A stretch of DNA of 64,000 nucleotides from Cylindrodendrum hubeiense (lineage: Eukaryota; Ascomycota; Sordariomycetes; Hypocreales; Nectriaceae). The position numbers and the translations under genes are program-made. The stretch spans positions 1 to 64,000 of the forward strand of contig JAANBB010000007.1 of assembly GCA_014621425.1 (NCBI GenBank), read 5' to 3'. The notes under the pieces are model-generated. The model saw only the letters and a list, made by a program, of their open reading frames with translations, was not told where the DNA came from and ran no database searches. Below are positions 10,937 through 21,945 of this stretch, piece by piece. The stretch's first letter is position 1; every line of letters starts with the position of its first letter.

Positions 10937-13308
10937 ATGGATAAAGACACCCCCGCCGACATTGGCCATGTTGCTCACGATGAGAGGTACGGGGACGAGA
11001 AGATCGGGGCTGAGCCCTTGACCCCCGAGCTGGACGACGGGACTGGCCGCCGCAAATCGGCTGCTCTCAACATTGTTGAGAATCCTTTGAAGGTGAGTTT
11101 CACAATTCCTGGCCAATGGCCATCTCCCGTATGCATTGATGCTGATCCTTTTGCCCCCCACAGCGCAGCTCCCGGGAGAAGGCTGTTGCCGATGCCGGTA
11201 TTTTTGCCGAGTCGAACGGCATGCCGGAGCACGTCTCTCTGTTTGGCCGCGCCGCCCTGGTCGCGCGTGACCCAGATAATTTCGAGCAGCTCACCGAGAT
11301 CGATGAGCACGAGCGCACTGCGCTGATATACGAGAGGGATCACAAATGGCACGGCCCGTTCATGCTTTGGTATTCCATCTCCCTGTGTGCCGTCGGAGCC
11401 GCCACGCAAGGATGGGATCAGACTGGATCCAACGGAGCCAACTTGTCCTTCCCCAAGGAATTTGGCATTGATGGCCCTGGAAGAGACGAATGGATTGTCG
11501 GAATCGTCAATGCCATCATCTTCTTGACTGCCGGCCTCATGTAAGTGCTACCGGCGCTATTCCCTGGTCCGACCTTGGCAACTGACCTAGCCCACAGTGG
11601 TGCTTTCATCGTCGATCCTCTCAACTACTATTTCGGGCGACGAGGCGAGATCTTCATCACTGCTTGCTGTCTCACTGCCACCCCTATTGGTTCTGCTTTC
11701 GCCCAATCATGGCAAGGCCTGTTCGCGGCGCGATTCGTCATGGGTATCGGCATTGGCGCCAAGAACGCCACAGTGCCCATCTACTCTGCCGAGATGGCCC
11801 CCGCCCGAATTCGAGGTGCCCTCGTCATGTTTTGGCAACTTTGGGTTGTGGCTGGTGAGTCTTTTTTTAATTGGTCGTTTTGGGATTTTTGCTGACCGTT
11901 GCATCTAGGTATCTTCCTGGGCTTCTGCGCCAATGTCATTGTCAAGGACACCGGTGACATCGCTTGGCGCCTCCAGCTCGGCTCGGCCTTCATCCCATCC
12001 TTCATCCTGGGCATTGGTATCTTCTTTTGCCCTGAGTCTCCTCGTTGGCTCATGAAGCACGGCAGAATTGCCGAGGGATACCAATCAATGAACCGCCTGC
12101 GAGCTCACCCCATCATCGCCGCAAGGGATTACTACTACTCGTACGTTATTTACCAGGAGGAGCTGAAGGAGGCCCATGGCGCGGGATACTTCTCCCGTAT
12201 GTGGGATTGCTTCGCCGTGCCTCGCATCAGGCGTGCCAACTACGGTGCCTCGACTGTTATGATTGCTCAGCAGATGTGCGGTATCAACAGTAAGTCGCCT
12301 ATTGTCTCGTGCGGATTGTCAGTGCTAACAAATTGTAGTTATTTCTTTCTACAGCTCGACTATTTTCGAAAACGTCGGCTACACAGCCACCCAGGCTCTG
12401 TACGCGTCCCTGGGCTATGGCGCTATCCAGGTCGTGGCTACGATCCCTACCCTGTTCCTCATTGACACCAAGGGTCGAAGAACCTTGACTTTGGCTGTAA
12501 GTCGCTTAATTATATTGCTGTATCTGAATAAAACTAATCATCCGCTTTACATAGACGTTCCCCGGAATGTGTATCTTCCTGCTTGCTGCCGGTCTATCTC
12601 TGTTGAACGATTCGGAGACGGCTAGCCGTGGCGCAAAGATTGGACCAGTTGTCCTGTAAGTTGACTAAAGGTGTTTGCAATACTCAGCTTGTCTAACCCA
12701 TCTCTTCAAATAGATTCGTCTACCTATTTACCATCTGCTACTCCTTGGGCGAAGGACCAGTCGCTTTCCAGTACTCTGCCGAGGTGTTCCCCACCATTCA
12801 GCGAGAGCAAGGAATGGCTTGGGCCGTCTGCATCAACAACACTTTTGGTAAGCGTCGTGAACATTGATATACGGAGCCCGTGCTGACGAAGACATATTAG
12901 CTGGCATCCTTAGTCTGACTTTCCCTCGAATGCAGACCGTTATGACTCCAACTGGAGCTTGTATGTAGACCCTTGATGCCATTTCTTGCGGGGTAATTTG
13001 CTGACATTGGTTCTAGTCGGTTTCTATGCCGGGCTTAACCTTATTGCCTGGTTCATGATCTTCTGTTTCGTCCGAGAGACTAAACAGCTCACCCTGGAAG
13101 AGTTGGACCGTAAGTTAATCTCGCCTGTCTCATCTGGCCTCCAGCTAATATCTCGATAGAGGTTTTCTCGGTCCCAACGAAGGATTTCATCTCTTATGAA
13201 ACTAAGGTTTGGCTTCCTTATTTCATTAAGCGACACATCCTGCGACAGAAGATTTCCAAGCCACCACCAATCATCGAGAAGGCTGAGAATATCCGAAGCG
13301 AACTGTAA
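10937..13308 (+). CDS. MFS sugar/polyol transporter, myo-inositol-type
   Basis: Ten exons: 10937-11092, 11164-11540, 11598-11854, 11909-12289, 12339-12496, 12555-12655, 12714-12847, 12901-12960, 13017-13109 and 13160-13308. All phases agree and give 621 residues. It is a twelve-helix sugar porter. PESPRWL after TM6, DTKGRRT in the loop after TM8 and [22 protein letters not shown] around TM10 are sugar-porter signatures. The long cytosolic N terminus with [13 protein letters not shown] before a WHGPFMLWY segment, and the [12 protein letters not shown] motif after TM1, match the fungal Itr/myo-inositol-like subgroup rather than hexose carriers. The C-terminal tail is about 60 residues and charged. 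It acts in the plasma membrane, probably as a proton symporter. The true substrate (inositol, another polyol or quinate-like compound) is not determined by sequence. Confidence 0.93.
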
Positions 13309-13906
13309 GGGCCACGTGGGGAGAATCGCAGCTCCCGAAAGAAATAACATTGGCTGTATCAGACTCCACGTCCTTTGGGATGTATAAAGTATTTAATGGT
13401 TGATTGCTCGCTGTTATTTCTGCCATGTCAATACCTAGCTAGAAACAGCCTTCAGTGGACAATACAGTATATATAGTAAAAATACATGCATACATATTGG
13501 ATTCAATAGCCTAGGGCATTTGCTTAGAACAAACATTATCAAAATTGTACTATATATACTATTGAAATTAAGGGGTAATTTGGTATGTCCAATTGTCGTT
13601 CAAATGCTCATGCTCATAGCTGTAAAAGAGTGACTCCAGCTCTCCGAGGATTGAAATAATGACGGAGAGAGCAGCAAAGTAAAAGAGTGTACAGAAAAGA
13701 AATCATTTTGTTGAGGTCAAATGTGAAGGGAAAACTGGGTATCACGACTGCACCAAAACTCGAACCCCCAAAGCATCTCAACTCCGTAACCAGCAAGACC
13801 ATGGCTTGAACAAACATCCACCCCAAAAGTGCTCATCATACCATCCTAGGCTGCGTTTGTGCATAATTATTTTGCTTGAACCCATTCATTGAAGCAATTG
13901 TGTGGC
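13309..13906. other. Convergent intergenic, AT-rich
   Basis: The shared 3' region of the transporter and the secreted protein gene. AT-rich with TATATA runs around 13460-13560, as expected for fungal 3' ends. No gene recognised. Confidence 0.5.
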
Positions 13907-14752
13907 TCAGCTGGCGTACAGTAAGCATGAGGCCAGTGTCAACAGCATCAAGCTGAAGGCGGGCGTATGAATGGGAGCAGGTGAATCCTCGTCGGCATTG
14001 GTGGTATCGTCGGCAGTATCGCTAACGACTTCTCCGGTTGATGCGAGAACCTTTTCGCCGGTGGGATACATGATATTATACACAGGAGTGTTGTTCAAGA
14101 CTGGAGCGAGTCCGAGGGTGTGGGGGCACGAGGCTTGGTTGTAGGTCGGATAATCGAGGTCACACGTTTCGTCAAAGCCCATGGTGCAGAGCGAGTCGGC
14201 GATGTTGTAGAGAACGTAGTTGTCGCCAACGTAGGTGTCGTTTTGATCGAGGCAGCTGGCGACGTAGTTCATGCTGTTGGAGGCGCTGAGGGGCAGCTTC
14301 TTGCCCTTGGTGTGGATCAGGTCGTCGCAGTTGGACGGGTCGACGGGTTCGTACGTCATCTCGATGGCACCGCCAGCGGTCGGCTTGTCGGTGGCAGCGT
14401 AGCCGGTGTACAGATAGTTCCAGGCATCGTAGCTGACGTCGTAGGCGCCCTCGGACTGGTCGACGCGCAAGAGGTGGACGGTGCGGTCGGCGTAGGTCAG
14501 GGCGACGCAGATGTTGTCGCAGTCGACGTCGATGGGCCAGTAGGCGATGCGGTCGGTGTCGACCTTGCAGCCCAGGACGCCGATGGACGACGAGAAGCTG
14601 GCATGGGGCGTGACCCAGACGGTGTGAGTCTTGGCTGCGGCGGTGTGGGCCAAGATGGAGATGCAGAGCGGGACAAGTAGTGAGAGTCGGAGCGAGAGGC
14701 GGAGCGCGCGTCGGAGCGGGGCCCGGAGCGGGAGGGTCGGAGCCGGCCGCAT
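13907..14752 (-). CDS. Secreted, probably GPI-anchored protein of unknown function
   Basis: Intronless, 281 residues from the ATG at 14752; the frame extends upstream only with non-ATG codons. An Arg-rich n-region precedes a hydrophobic stretch ending HTAAA, a signal peptide or signal-anchor. The mature protein starts KTHTVWVTPHASFSSS. It has many Cys (CKVDTD, VDCDNIC, SNCDDL, ASCLDQ, SLCTMG, TCDLD, SCPHT), which suggests disulphides. N-glycosylation sites include NDT and NNT. The C terminus has an acidic Thr-rich spacer followed by a hydrophobic tail (SLMLLTLASCLLYAS), as in GPI-anchor signals. The motif set around CVALTYADRTVHLLRVDQS suggests a barwin/double-psi-barrel-like wall protein, but this is a guess. 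The 186-codon open frame on the other strand is a shadow. Confidence 0.75.
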   Translation of the reverse strand: MRPAPTLPLRAPLRRALRLSLRLSLLVPLCISILAHTAAAKTHTVWVTPHASFSSSIGVLGCKVDTDRIAYWPIDVDCDNICVALTYADRTVHLLRVDQSEGAYDVSYDAWNYLYTGYAATDKPTAGGAIEMTYEPVDPSNCDDLIHTKGKKLPLSASNSMNYVASCLDQNDTYVGDNYVLYNIADSLCTMGFDETCDLDYPTYNQASCPHTLGLAPVLNNTPVYNIMYPTGEKVLASTGEVVSDTADDTTNADEDSPAPIHTPAFSLMLLTLASCLLYAS

Positions 14753-17023
14753 GTTGGAAGGAGTGACGGTGACGGCGGCGCGATCAGAGAGAGCTGGAAG
14801 GAATGACAGTCCGCATGGTGCGGCGAGACAGCGATTGTGCGAGACAGCGGCGCGAGACAATCGACGACGACGAAGCCGGCGCGTGGAGTGACGGCGGGAG
14901 TTGCGATAATTAGGGGGCAGAGCCTGCAGCGCTGCCTATTCAGGCTAGCCTGCCAGCGAACAACGTGGATTAGGTGCCATGCCCCGAGACGCCACCGATC
15001 GGGCTAGCGCCATCTAGCAGGGCATAGCGGCTTTTTGGTCACGCAGGGGACAGTGTCGCTTCTCCCGAGAGGGACTGGACCTGCCGACGGCAGATGGTTA
15101 GCGATGAAATGGCTGCGGTTTAAAATACAGTTGAAAGACGAACCCCTTGTGAGACTTCGAAATCCAAGGTGACCAATTGCCTTTAGAGGGCTTGCTCATG
15201 TCTCGGCTGCAGTCAGCCGCATGAGACACCTGCCGAGGTAGCTGTGTCGCGTGACCAATAAGCCTGTTTGACGGTGCCTACCCCAACTCGACACTACCGA
15301 AGTCAATTCGCTCACCTCTACATCGCGAACAGGAGGACGAGGCAGCTAATATACGAGAGGTGTGATAATTAGAGGCAGCTCAATTGCATTTGAAAAATAC
15401 TACGCAATTCTAGCTGTAGCATATCAAACATTCACGATCCATCTGCAAAAGCTCTCCATCATTTCAACATGCCCATCTGTGCGGCTCCCACCTTTGTAGA
15501 ACGCCAAAGCCTCCGCATGGATCTCGGGTTCACCCCCCTTATAATTCAGTGCATCATACTCGATCGCCTCCAGTACAGTCTTCTTATTAATAATGCCATT
15601 TTCGACTTCTCCAAATATATCGCAACGCGCCCATATTGCATCGCCATATCTCCTGTCGTTGTTTGCACCAATATACCCTAGCCAAGGTTCAACTACCAGT
15701 GACAAGGCCCTTATCAAGTACATTCTTTATGGGTAACTCGAGGAATAATTGCTTTACCACCATTCTGATGCTGATTATTGAGGTGATGTGGGTATTAAGG
15801 ATAACTTAAGAACAGAAGATAAGGATGAGCTAAGAACATAATCACGACATCCCTTAGCATTTTTATATAAATAAAAAGTGATATTGAAGGTACAGATTGT
15901 AGCGGTATGGAGGACGTGGCCATCAAAAAAGGTTTAAGTTGTGTGTTTACGATACGACGATGACAATCAGGATGTGTATGTGGGTCATATGCCTCGTTAG
16001 ATAACTATTATGTCTAATGGCCTAGGCACATACCTGTGCGAAGTCCTTGGCATAATCTAGCAACCACTTGAGGTAGCAAGGTATCTATAGGAGGGAGCAG
16101 TAAAAGTAGCTAACTGAGCGGGCGGGATTGAACGAGGCTGAGCCGGAGCATCTGGGGGGACCTCCTGGTTGAGTGCATTACTCCTGGACATGTAGGGAGG
16201 CGTGGGTTTTCCAGAGCGGAAATCGCCGGGATTATCGACGGATGCCAGGCTGATACTTCCCCGCATTGGGGCTCATGAGTAGTGGGCAAGGAGTGTCTGA
16301 CAAAGTGCCGAAGTGCGCAGCAATGCATCCCATAAGCTACGGTTGCTGGGCGTCGAGATTCGGGGTTTGGGCCGTTCTTTTCCCCCGAGTCCGACCCGCA
16401 TAGGAATCAAACTCGAGGCCTGCATGTGGATCTTATTGCCGCGTTTTAATAATTAACTTATTAGTAAAACTGTCGGACTGGTGTTATGGTCTCATTGCCC
16501 CGCGGCATCTTAGCGTGCTCCGCCGTATTACTCGGTTCCGCTGCGGTTCCACTCCCCGAGAGTCTTGTTACAGTCCTCGGCAAGCCACGCGAACCGTCCC
16601 CACTGCGCCTTGGCGAGCGTCTGCTGCAGGGCTGAGCATTCCAGCACTCAACTCCAGGTACGATCAATACGAAGGTGTCTGAGTGGCCCATCTACCCGGT
16701 TGTGACATAGGTGGCTGATGAGGACAGCTTCTCAACGGTTGCTTAACGGCTGCCTACAGTATTGCATGCGGGTGCGTTGCATTGCGGTGCCATAGCCCAG
16801 CTCGCATAGCTCGCGTGACGTTTAGACTCGCGACATAAATCCCAGTGTGGTTAAGGTGAGCTCAATCACACGTCAGGCTGCGTAGGGTGCGACATCACCA
16901 GCGACGCTGTTTACTTATAACCCTTCCAGTCCATTGGAGTTGACTCTTTCTATTTCTGGTTCTTTAGGCTCTAACCATTGTTTTTCTTGGGTTTTGCCAT
17001 TTTCTCACAACCAAGTCTTGGCC
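14753..17023. other. Intergenic, one unexplained short open frame
   Basis: Over 2 kb with no gene I can identify, apart from the fragment at 15424-15723 described separately. The stretch around 15780-15960 is AT-rich. Confidence 0.5.
15424..15723 (-). pseudogene. Possible gene fragment, unrecognised
   Basis: An open frame of 99 codons whose sequence looks protein-like rather than random. It has a WLGYIG segment, a YGDAIWARCDIFGEVENGI stretch and an acidic EPEIHAEALAFYKGG stretch. A stop codon lies just upstream, no signal for an upstream exon is evident, and AT-rich sequence full of stops surrounds it. It could be the C-terminal remnant of a larger gene. No family is assigned. Confidence 0.3.
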
Positions 17024-19000
17024 ATGCATCTCCGCCCTCAAGTTGTACTATCTGCCATTTGGGCATCACCCATTGCCACGGCGGGATATCTGCCAGAAAA
17101 GGCATGCAAAGCTTTCCCTGGAGACTCGGACTGGCCTTCTAAAACACAATGGAACCATCTCAACGAGTCACTGGGCGGAAGATTGCTCCAGCCAACTCCT
17201 CCTGCGGCCGTTTGCCATACTGATTGGCCAAACTACGACCCTTCCGCTTGCTCGCGTGTTAAATCTGACTGGAGCGTCTATGAATACCACTGCGACAATC
17301 CTATATCCGTCATGTGGGACCAGTTCACCAACGACACATGTCTACCTAATGAAGATTTCCCCTGCACTGCTACCGGCTATCCTGCTTATGTGGTAAATGC
17401 CACTACACCAAAACATGTGAAGCTAGGAATTGATTTTGGTGAGTGGCTCTGCTGGACGTTTGTGCTATAAGGTACTCACAACTCTACAGCCCGAAAGCAT
17501 CACATTAGACTGGTGGTCAAAAACACCGGTCACGATTTTATTGGCCGCTCCATCGCTCCCGGGGCACTGTCTCTATGGACACATCACTTGAATGATATCG
17601 AGTATCATGAAGGCAGTTTTAAACTGGATGGTTGTGATACTATAATTCCCGGTAACGCTGTGACTGTCGGTGCGGGCGCCCAGATGTACGACATCTACTC
17701 TGCCACTGATAAATTCAATGAAACCATTGTAGGTGGCGGAGGAAAATCAGTTGGAATTGGTGGATACATTACCGGGGGTGGGCATTCCATTCTTTCACCG
17801 CGGTACGGTCTCGCAGCGGACCAAGTCCTGCAGATGGAGTTGGTTACGCCAACTGGCAAAACACTTACAGTTAACGAAAATCAGCACTTTGACCTCTTCT
17901 GGGCAATGCGTGGAGTAAGTGTATTGATCTGCGCCGCTTGCGCGAATGTAGCTAACTACTCGTAGGGCGGAGGTTCCACCTTCGGTGTAATTACCGCAGT
18001 GACTCTTAAAACCCACCCGTCCCCGAAACTACTAAGCTCATCATGGATGCTGCTTACCGATCCAGATGCCCCATTCCTATACGACGCTATTGCGTATACC
18101 TTGTCACAGTTCCCATCGCTCGGGGATGCGGGCCTCTCGGGTTACTCAGTGTCAATATCCAGCATGCCAAATCCAATACCGTCCCCTGGAGGACATACAG
18201 AGATCGCTGGGATTGGCGGGCGATTTATTCTTCAAGATACAGAAGACGTGCAGCATATGGAAGACCTGTTGGCTCCGTTGAACGAAACAATCCAGGCACG
18301 CTGGGCAGGTAGCGTGCAAGTGATTTTGGACACCGTATTCTATGGCTCTTTTCTTGAATGGTTCAATGTCTATTACGACCAAGGAACCGCTGGGAACAGC
18401 TCCTATCTAGTCTCGAGGCTTCTAGATAAGTCGGCGTTGGAAAGCAACGCCACGTCTCTGGCAGCCGCCGTTAAAGAAGCCATGAGAACTTCAGGAAACT
18501 TCATGGCATATATCGTCTCTGGCCGAGGTGTCCACGACGCAGTGCCCAGGGGTGGGAGCGATGCGGCGAATCCGGGCTGGCGGAAGTCATATGTGCACTC
18601 CAGTAAGTCGACGTGCATTATTTCATCTGCGGCGCTAATGTAACCCCCTAGTTACCGCACAGGGCTTCCCTGCTTTCAACGAGACGGCGAGGAGCGAGAC
18701 CATTAGCGACCTTAACGGTGCGTTTGAGCTAATACGAGAGCTGGCTCCAGACACTGGTGCTTACATCAATGAAGTGGGTCGATTGTGCACTGTTATTTTC
18801 TTGTCAGGCTAACAACGTCTAAACAGGCGTTTCCATTCGAGTCTGACTGGCAGCACACTTTTTGGGGGGACAATTACGAAAAATTGTTGGATATCAAGCG
18901 ATCAGTGGACCCTGAAGACATTTTTTGGTGCGCGCCGTGCGTGGGGAACGAACGATGGAGACAGCGGCTCGATGGGCGTCTCTGCAAGATTGATGAGTGA
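17024..19000 (+). CDS. Secreted BBE-like FAD-linked oxidoreductase
   Basis: Five exons (17024-17438, 17490-17914, 17966-18602, 18652-18773, 18827-19000) encode 590 residues. I chose Met 17024 over the upstream ATG at 16934 because it gives a clean signal peptide ending in ATAGY. The FAD-binding PP-loop domain (FAD_binding_4) contains VVKNTGHDFIGRS, where the His is the usual covalent flavin attachment point, and VGIGGYITGGGHS. The Cys that makes the second flavin bond in classic berberine-bridge enzymes is absent: the segment reads VGGGGKSVGIGG. The BBE C-terminal motif is present as WGDNYEKLLDIKRSVDPEDIFW. Several N-glycosylation sites occur. Such fungal enzymes oxidise sugars or secondary metabolites; the substrate is unknown and no biosynthetic cluster surrounds it. 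Confidence 0.92.
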
Positions 19001-19356
19001 AACTCTGTATGCGGCCATAAGCGGATACGCAATTCGATTGAGATATCACGCAAGAGGCCCACTTATTGTCGCGATGCACCCGCTCACTCTCTCAATCGGG
19101 TGATTTTTGTAAATGGGAATACTTTCAGCTAAATAAAACATCCACAAGTTCAACGAACCATCACATGGGTGAACAGCAGGGGCCTTGGCGTCATAATGGA
19201 CTCGGATTGCTCACAAAATGATACAATAAACCACGCAGCTCACGGTAATAAGTAAGAGGTAGCTTGCTGCCAATAACCCGTTCTAAAACCTGACCAGTTT
19301 CATTCCCCAACCCATAACTACATATTCTGTCTTTGTGCATACAGCTCAAGTCGAAA
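19001..19356. other. Intergenic
   Basis: 3' region of the oxidase gene and promoter of the MFS gene at 19357. Nothing further recognised. Confidence 0.5.
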
Positions 19357-21058
19357 ATGGGTGCTAAAAGCGAGGCTAACGTCGTCGCCCAGGACGTTAG
19401 CGGCGAAGGACCCGTTATCTCGGAAAAATATGCGGATATCACGCTGAGGATTGTCGAAGAACATGGCAAAGATTTTGGCCCATTGACTCCCGAAAAGGAG
19501 AAGAAGCTACGATTTAAGCTTTACTTGCATGTCATGGGTCTGCTGTCAGCCATTAACTTGCTGCTTTTTGTGAGATTGAGATACCCGATAATGCTATCAT
19601 CCGCTAACTAATTATAGATCGATAAATCCACTCTTGGATATGCCGCTATTTTGGGACTATTCGAGGAGACCGGCATTAGCAAGGCCCAGTACAACAATCT
19701 TGGCACTTTCTTTTACGTCGGTAAGCAATATACGGACATTGTCTAGCCCCATATCCCTCCGAAACTTTGGCTTACAATCTTCAATAGGTTACCTTGCCGC
19801 ACAATGGCCAGGCCACTATGCCATGCAGAAACTCCCTTTCGGCAAATTCGTCGCTGGTCTTGTCTTTATGTGGGGAGCCACAGTGCTGCTGCACTGCGCG
19901 GCGACAACCTACGCCGGCCTCGTCATCCTTCGATTGCTTCTAGGAGCGAGTGAATCCGTCGTTGTGCCGGCCATGGAGATGACCATCGGCATGTTCTTCA
20001 ATCGCCACGAACAGTCATTCCTCCAACCTTTCCTCTGGGTAACTTCGGCCGCCGCCCCAATTTGCGCCGCATTCATCTCATACGGCTTGCTCTGGAGCGA
20101 GAGCTCGGTCCTCCCCTGGAAGCTTTTCATGATTGTCACCGGTGGCATTTCAGTGCTGCTTTCTGTCGTTGTGTGGTTTTACTACCCAAACAACCCTGCC
20201 GAGGCGAAGTTCCTGACACTAGAGGAGAAAGTGCACACCATCCAGCGCGTCCACGAATCGAGCCAGAGTTCCATCGAGCAGAAGCAATTTAAGAAGGAGC
20301 AGTTTATTGAGACCCTCCGCGACCCCGTCTCATGGCTATTCTGCCTGCAGGCCTTTACCCTCATGCTGTCGAACAACCTGACCTACGGACAACAGAACTT
20401 GATCACCGTCGCCCTCGGCGTCACGAGTCTGGGCTCGACACTGGTGGCTGCTGCAGGTGGCGGATTCGGAGTTCTCGTCTGCCTTGCTGGAACCTTTGCT
20501 CTTCGATGGTGGCCCAAGAACCTCGCTCTCCATGGACTGGTGTGGTGTATACCCGCCATCGCTGGTGGCATTGGCATGGTCACCATAAGTTGGGATGCAA
20601 AGCTTGGGATGTTGGCATGCCTTCTCCTGGCTGGCCATACATATGGAAACACTTACATCATCGCTCTGGGTTGGGCCACGTCTTCTGCAGCGGGCTATAC
20701 CAAGAAGCTGACACGTAATGTCTTGTTCATGGTCGGCTACAGTGTTGCGAACCTGATTTCGCCCCAGATTTGGGTGCCAAGCGACGCACCCCGCTATTAC
20801 GGAGCCTGGGTTGCGCAGATCGTCATCAGCTGGGTCGGCACACCTGTCATCCTGTTTGTGATTCAGATCATCTTGAAGCGCAGAAATGCCGAGCGCAAGG
20901 CGTGGGAGGCTGGTTTGACCGAGGAGGAGAGGGCAAGCCATCAGCTGGGAGAGGTTGAGCAGCTGGATGAGGGCGGTGTTCTGGTCCGCAGGAAGGTTGA
21001 CATCGCCTTGTTGGATCTCACTGATCTGGAGAACCCGTTCTTTGTTTATCCTATTTAG
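19357..21058 (+). CDS. MFS transporter, anion:cation symporter family (Dal5/allantoate-permease type)
   Basis: Three exons (19357-19569, 19618-19720, 19788-21058) give 528 residues. Met 19357 has a strong context (AAAATGG). The cytosolic N terminus with [17 protein letters not shown] precedes TM1, where [20 protein letters not shown] is typical of the Dal5 branch (D-K position after TM1 and the GL-EE-TG segment). [21 protein letters not shown] after the second intron and [15 protein letters not shown] in TM4 are also family signatures. The tail is acidic and ends ENPFFVYPI, also seen in relatives. The family carries allantoate, ureidosuccinate, dipeptides, nicotinate-like acids and other anions, so the substrate cannot be fixed. 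Two introns fall early, the common arrangement for the family. Confidence 0.92.
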
Positions 21059-21945
21059 GATGGAAACAAGAATTTCATTAAGAGCGTTGCTATGCGCAGG
21101 CACACCAATACCTATTTGCGCACAGAAGAAGAGTTATGAATGCTAGTAATAATAAATTGCACTATCTCTTACAATTAAGGATTAAACTAAACCACCGTGA
21201 TATATGTTGTTAAATATTGTGTTTATGTTTGTTTAACTTACTTTATGCTTATTTTCAACTCCGTTACCTTCCTGGTGTCTGATGCCTGCGTTTATCAATG
21301 GCAATACTTGTTCCTGCGGATATCGGCACGGTTAATTGTGACTCGTTTTCTAGGCCCCGTTGTTTCGAATCATGCATGCATCCCACCGTTTCACATTCTC
21401 TTGAACAGGAGGCCTCACTTGGCAGCGCCGACTCGTGTATGAGACATCTCCAAGCGGCTAATCTAGTTATGAATGCGGTGTAACTCCCGTAGGGCGACTA
21501 GTGGGCTGACATAGTGTCCGTTATTGGGTATACTGTCGAGTTTAGTCGCGAGGTCATGCCAAGAAAATGACCACAGTGACTCCGCCACATCACTGCTGCA
21601 CGTCAACCCCGGGAATACGAATGCACGGTAGCCATCCGATTGATCGGCAGCCAACAGTTTGCTCTCAGCTCTCCTGCTGTTCGGCGTCAAGCATTCTGAG
21701 TGGTTCACATCAGCCTCGCTACAACTGTTGCATGGCTTGTGCGCGATTTAATTAAGCTTACCTCGTTGAAAATGATTTCCCTATTACCATGTGTGACGTG
21801 TTAACCGACGCCCCGCGCCATAGTCTACATGAATGAGGTTTGTCGCCCTGCTATCCCTGCTGCATCTTAGACATCATATATTTATCAGAAGGCCGACCCC
21901 GCGTTCACCTCAGAATGGCTCGGTCCACCCCATGATTCAAGCACA
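21059..21945. other. Intergenic
   Basis: Contains no recognisable gene. AT-rich just after 21120. It ends with the promoter and leader of the GH16 gene. Confidence 0.5.
21915..21935 (+). promoter_or_regulatory. Short upstream open reading frame before the GH16 gene
   Basis: An ATG at 21915 starts a six-codon frame ending in TGA at 21933-21935, ten bases before the main ATG at 21946. If transcription starts upstream of it, this uORF could dampen translation. The transcription start is unknown. Confidence 0.35.

Noticed and set aside
13741..13810. tRNA-like GGGTTCGAG on the minus strand
   Set aside because: The T-arm stem cannot pair and the A-box spacing is too short.
14120..14680. 186-codon plus-strand open frame
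   Set aside because: Antisense shadow of the secreted protein gene at 13907-14752; Val/Gly/Asp-rich repetitive translation.
16381..16460. tRNA-like B box on the minus strand (GAGTTTGATTCC)
   Set aside because: One B-box mismatch, no A box at the right spacing and no acceptor stem pairing.
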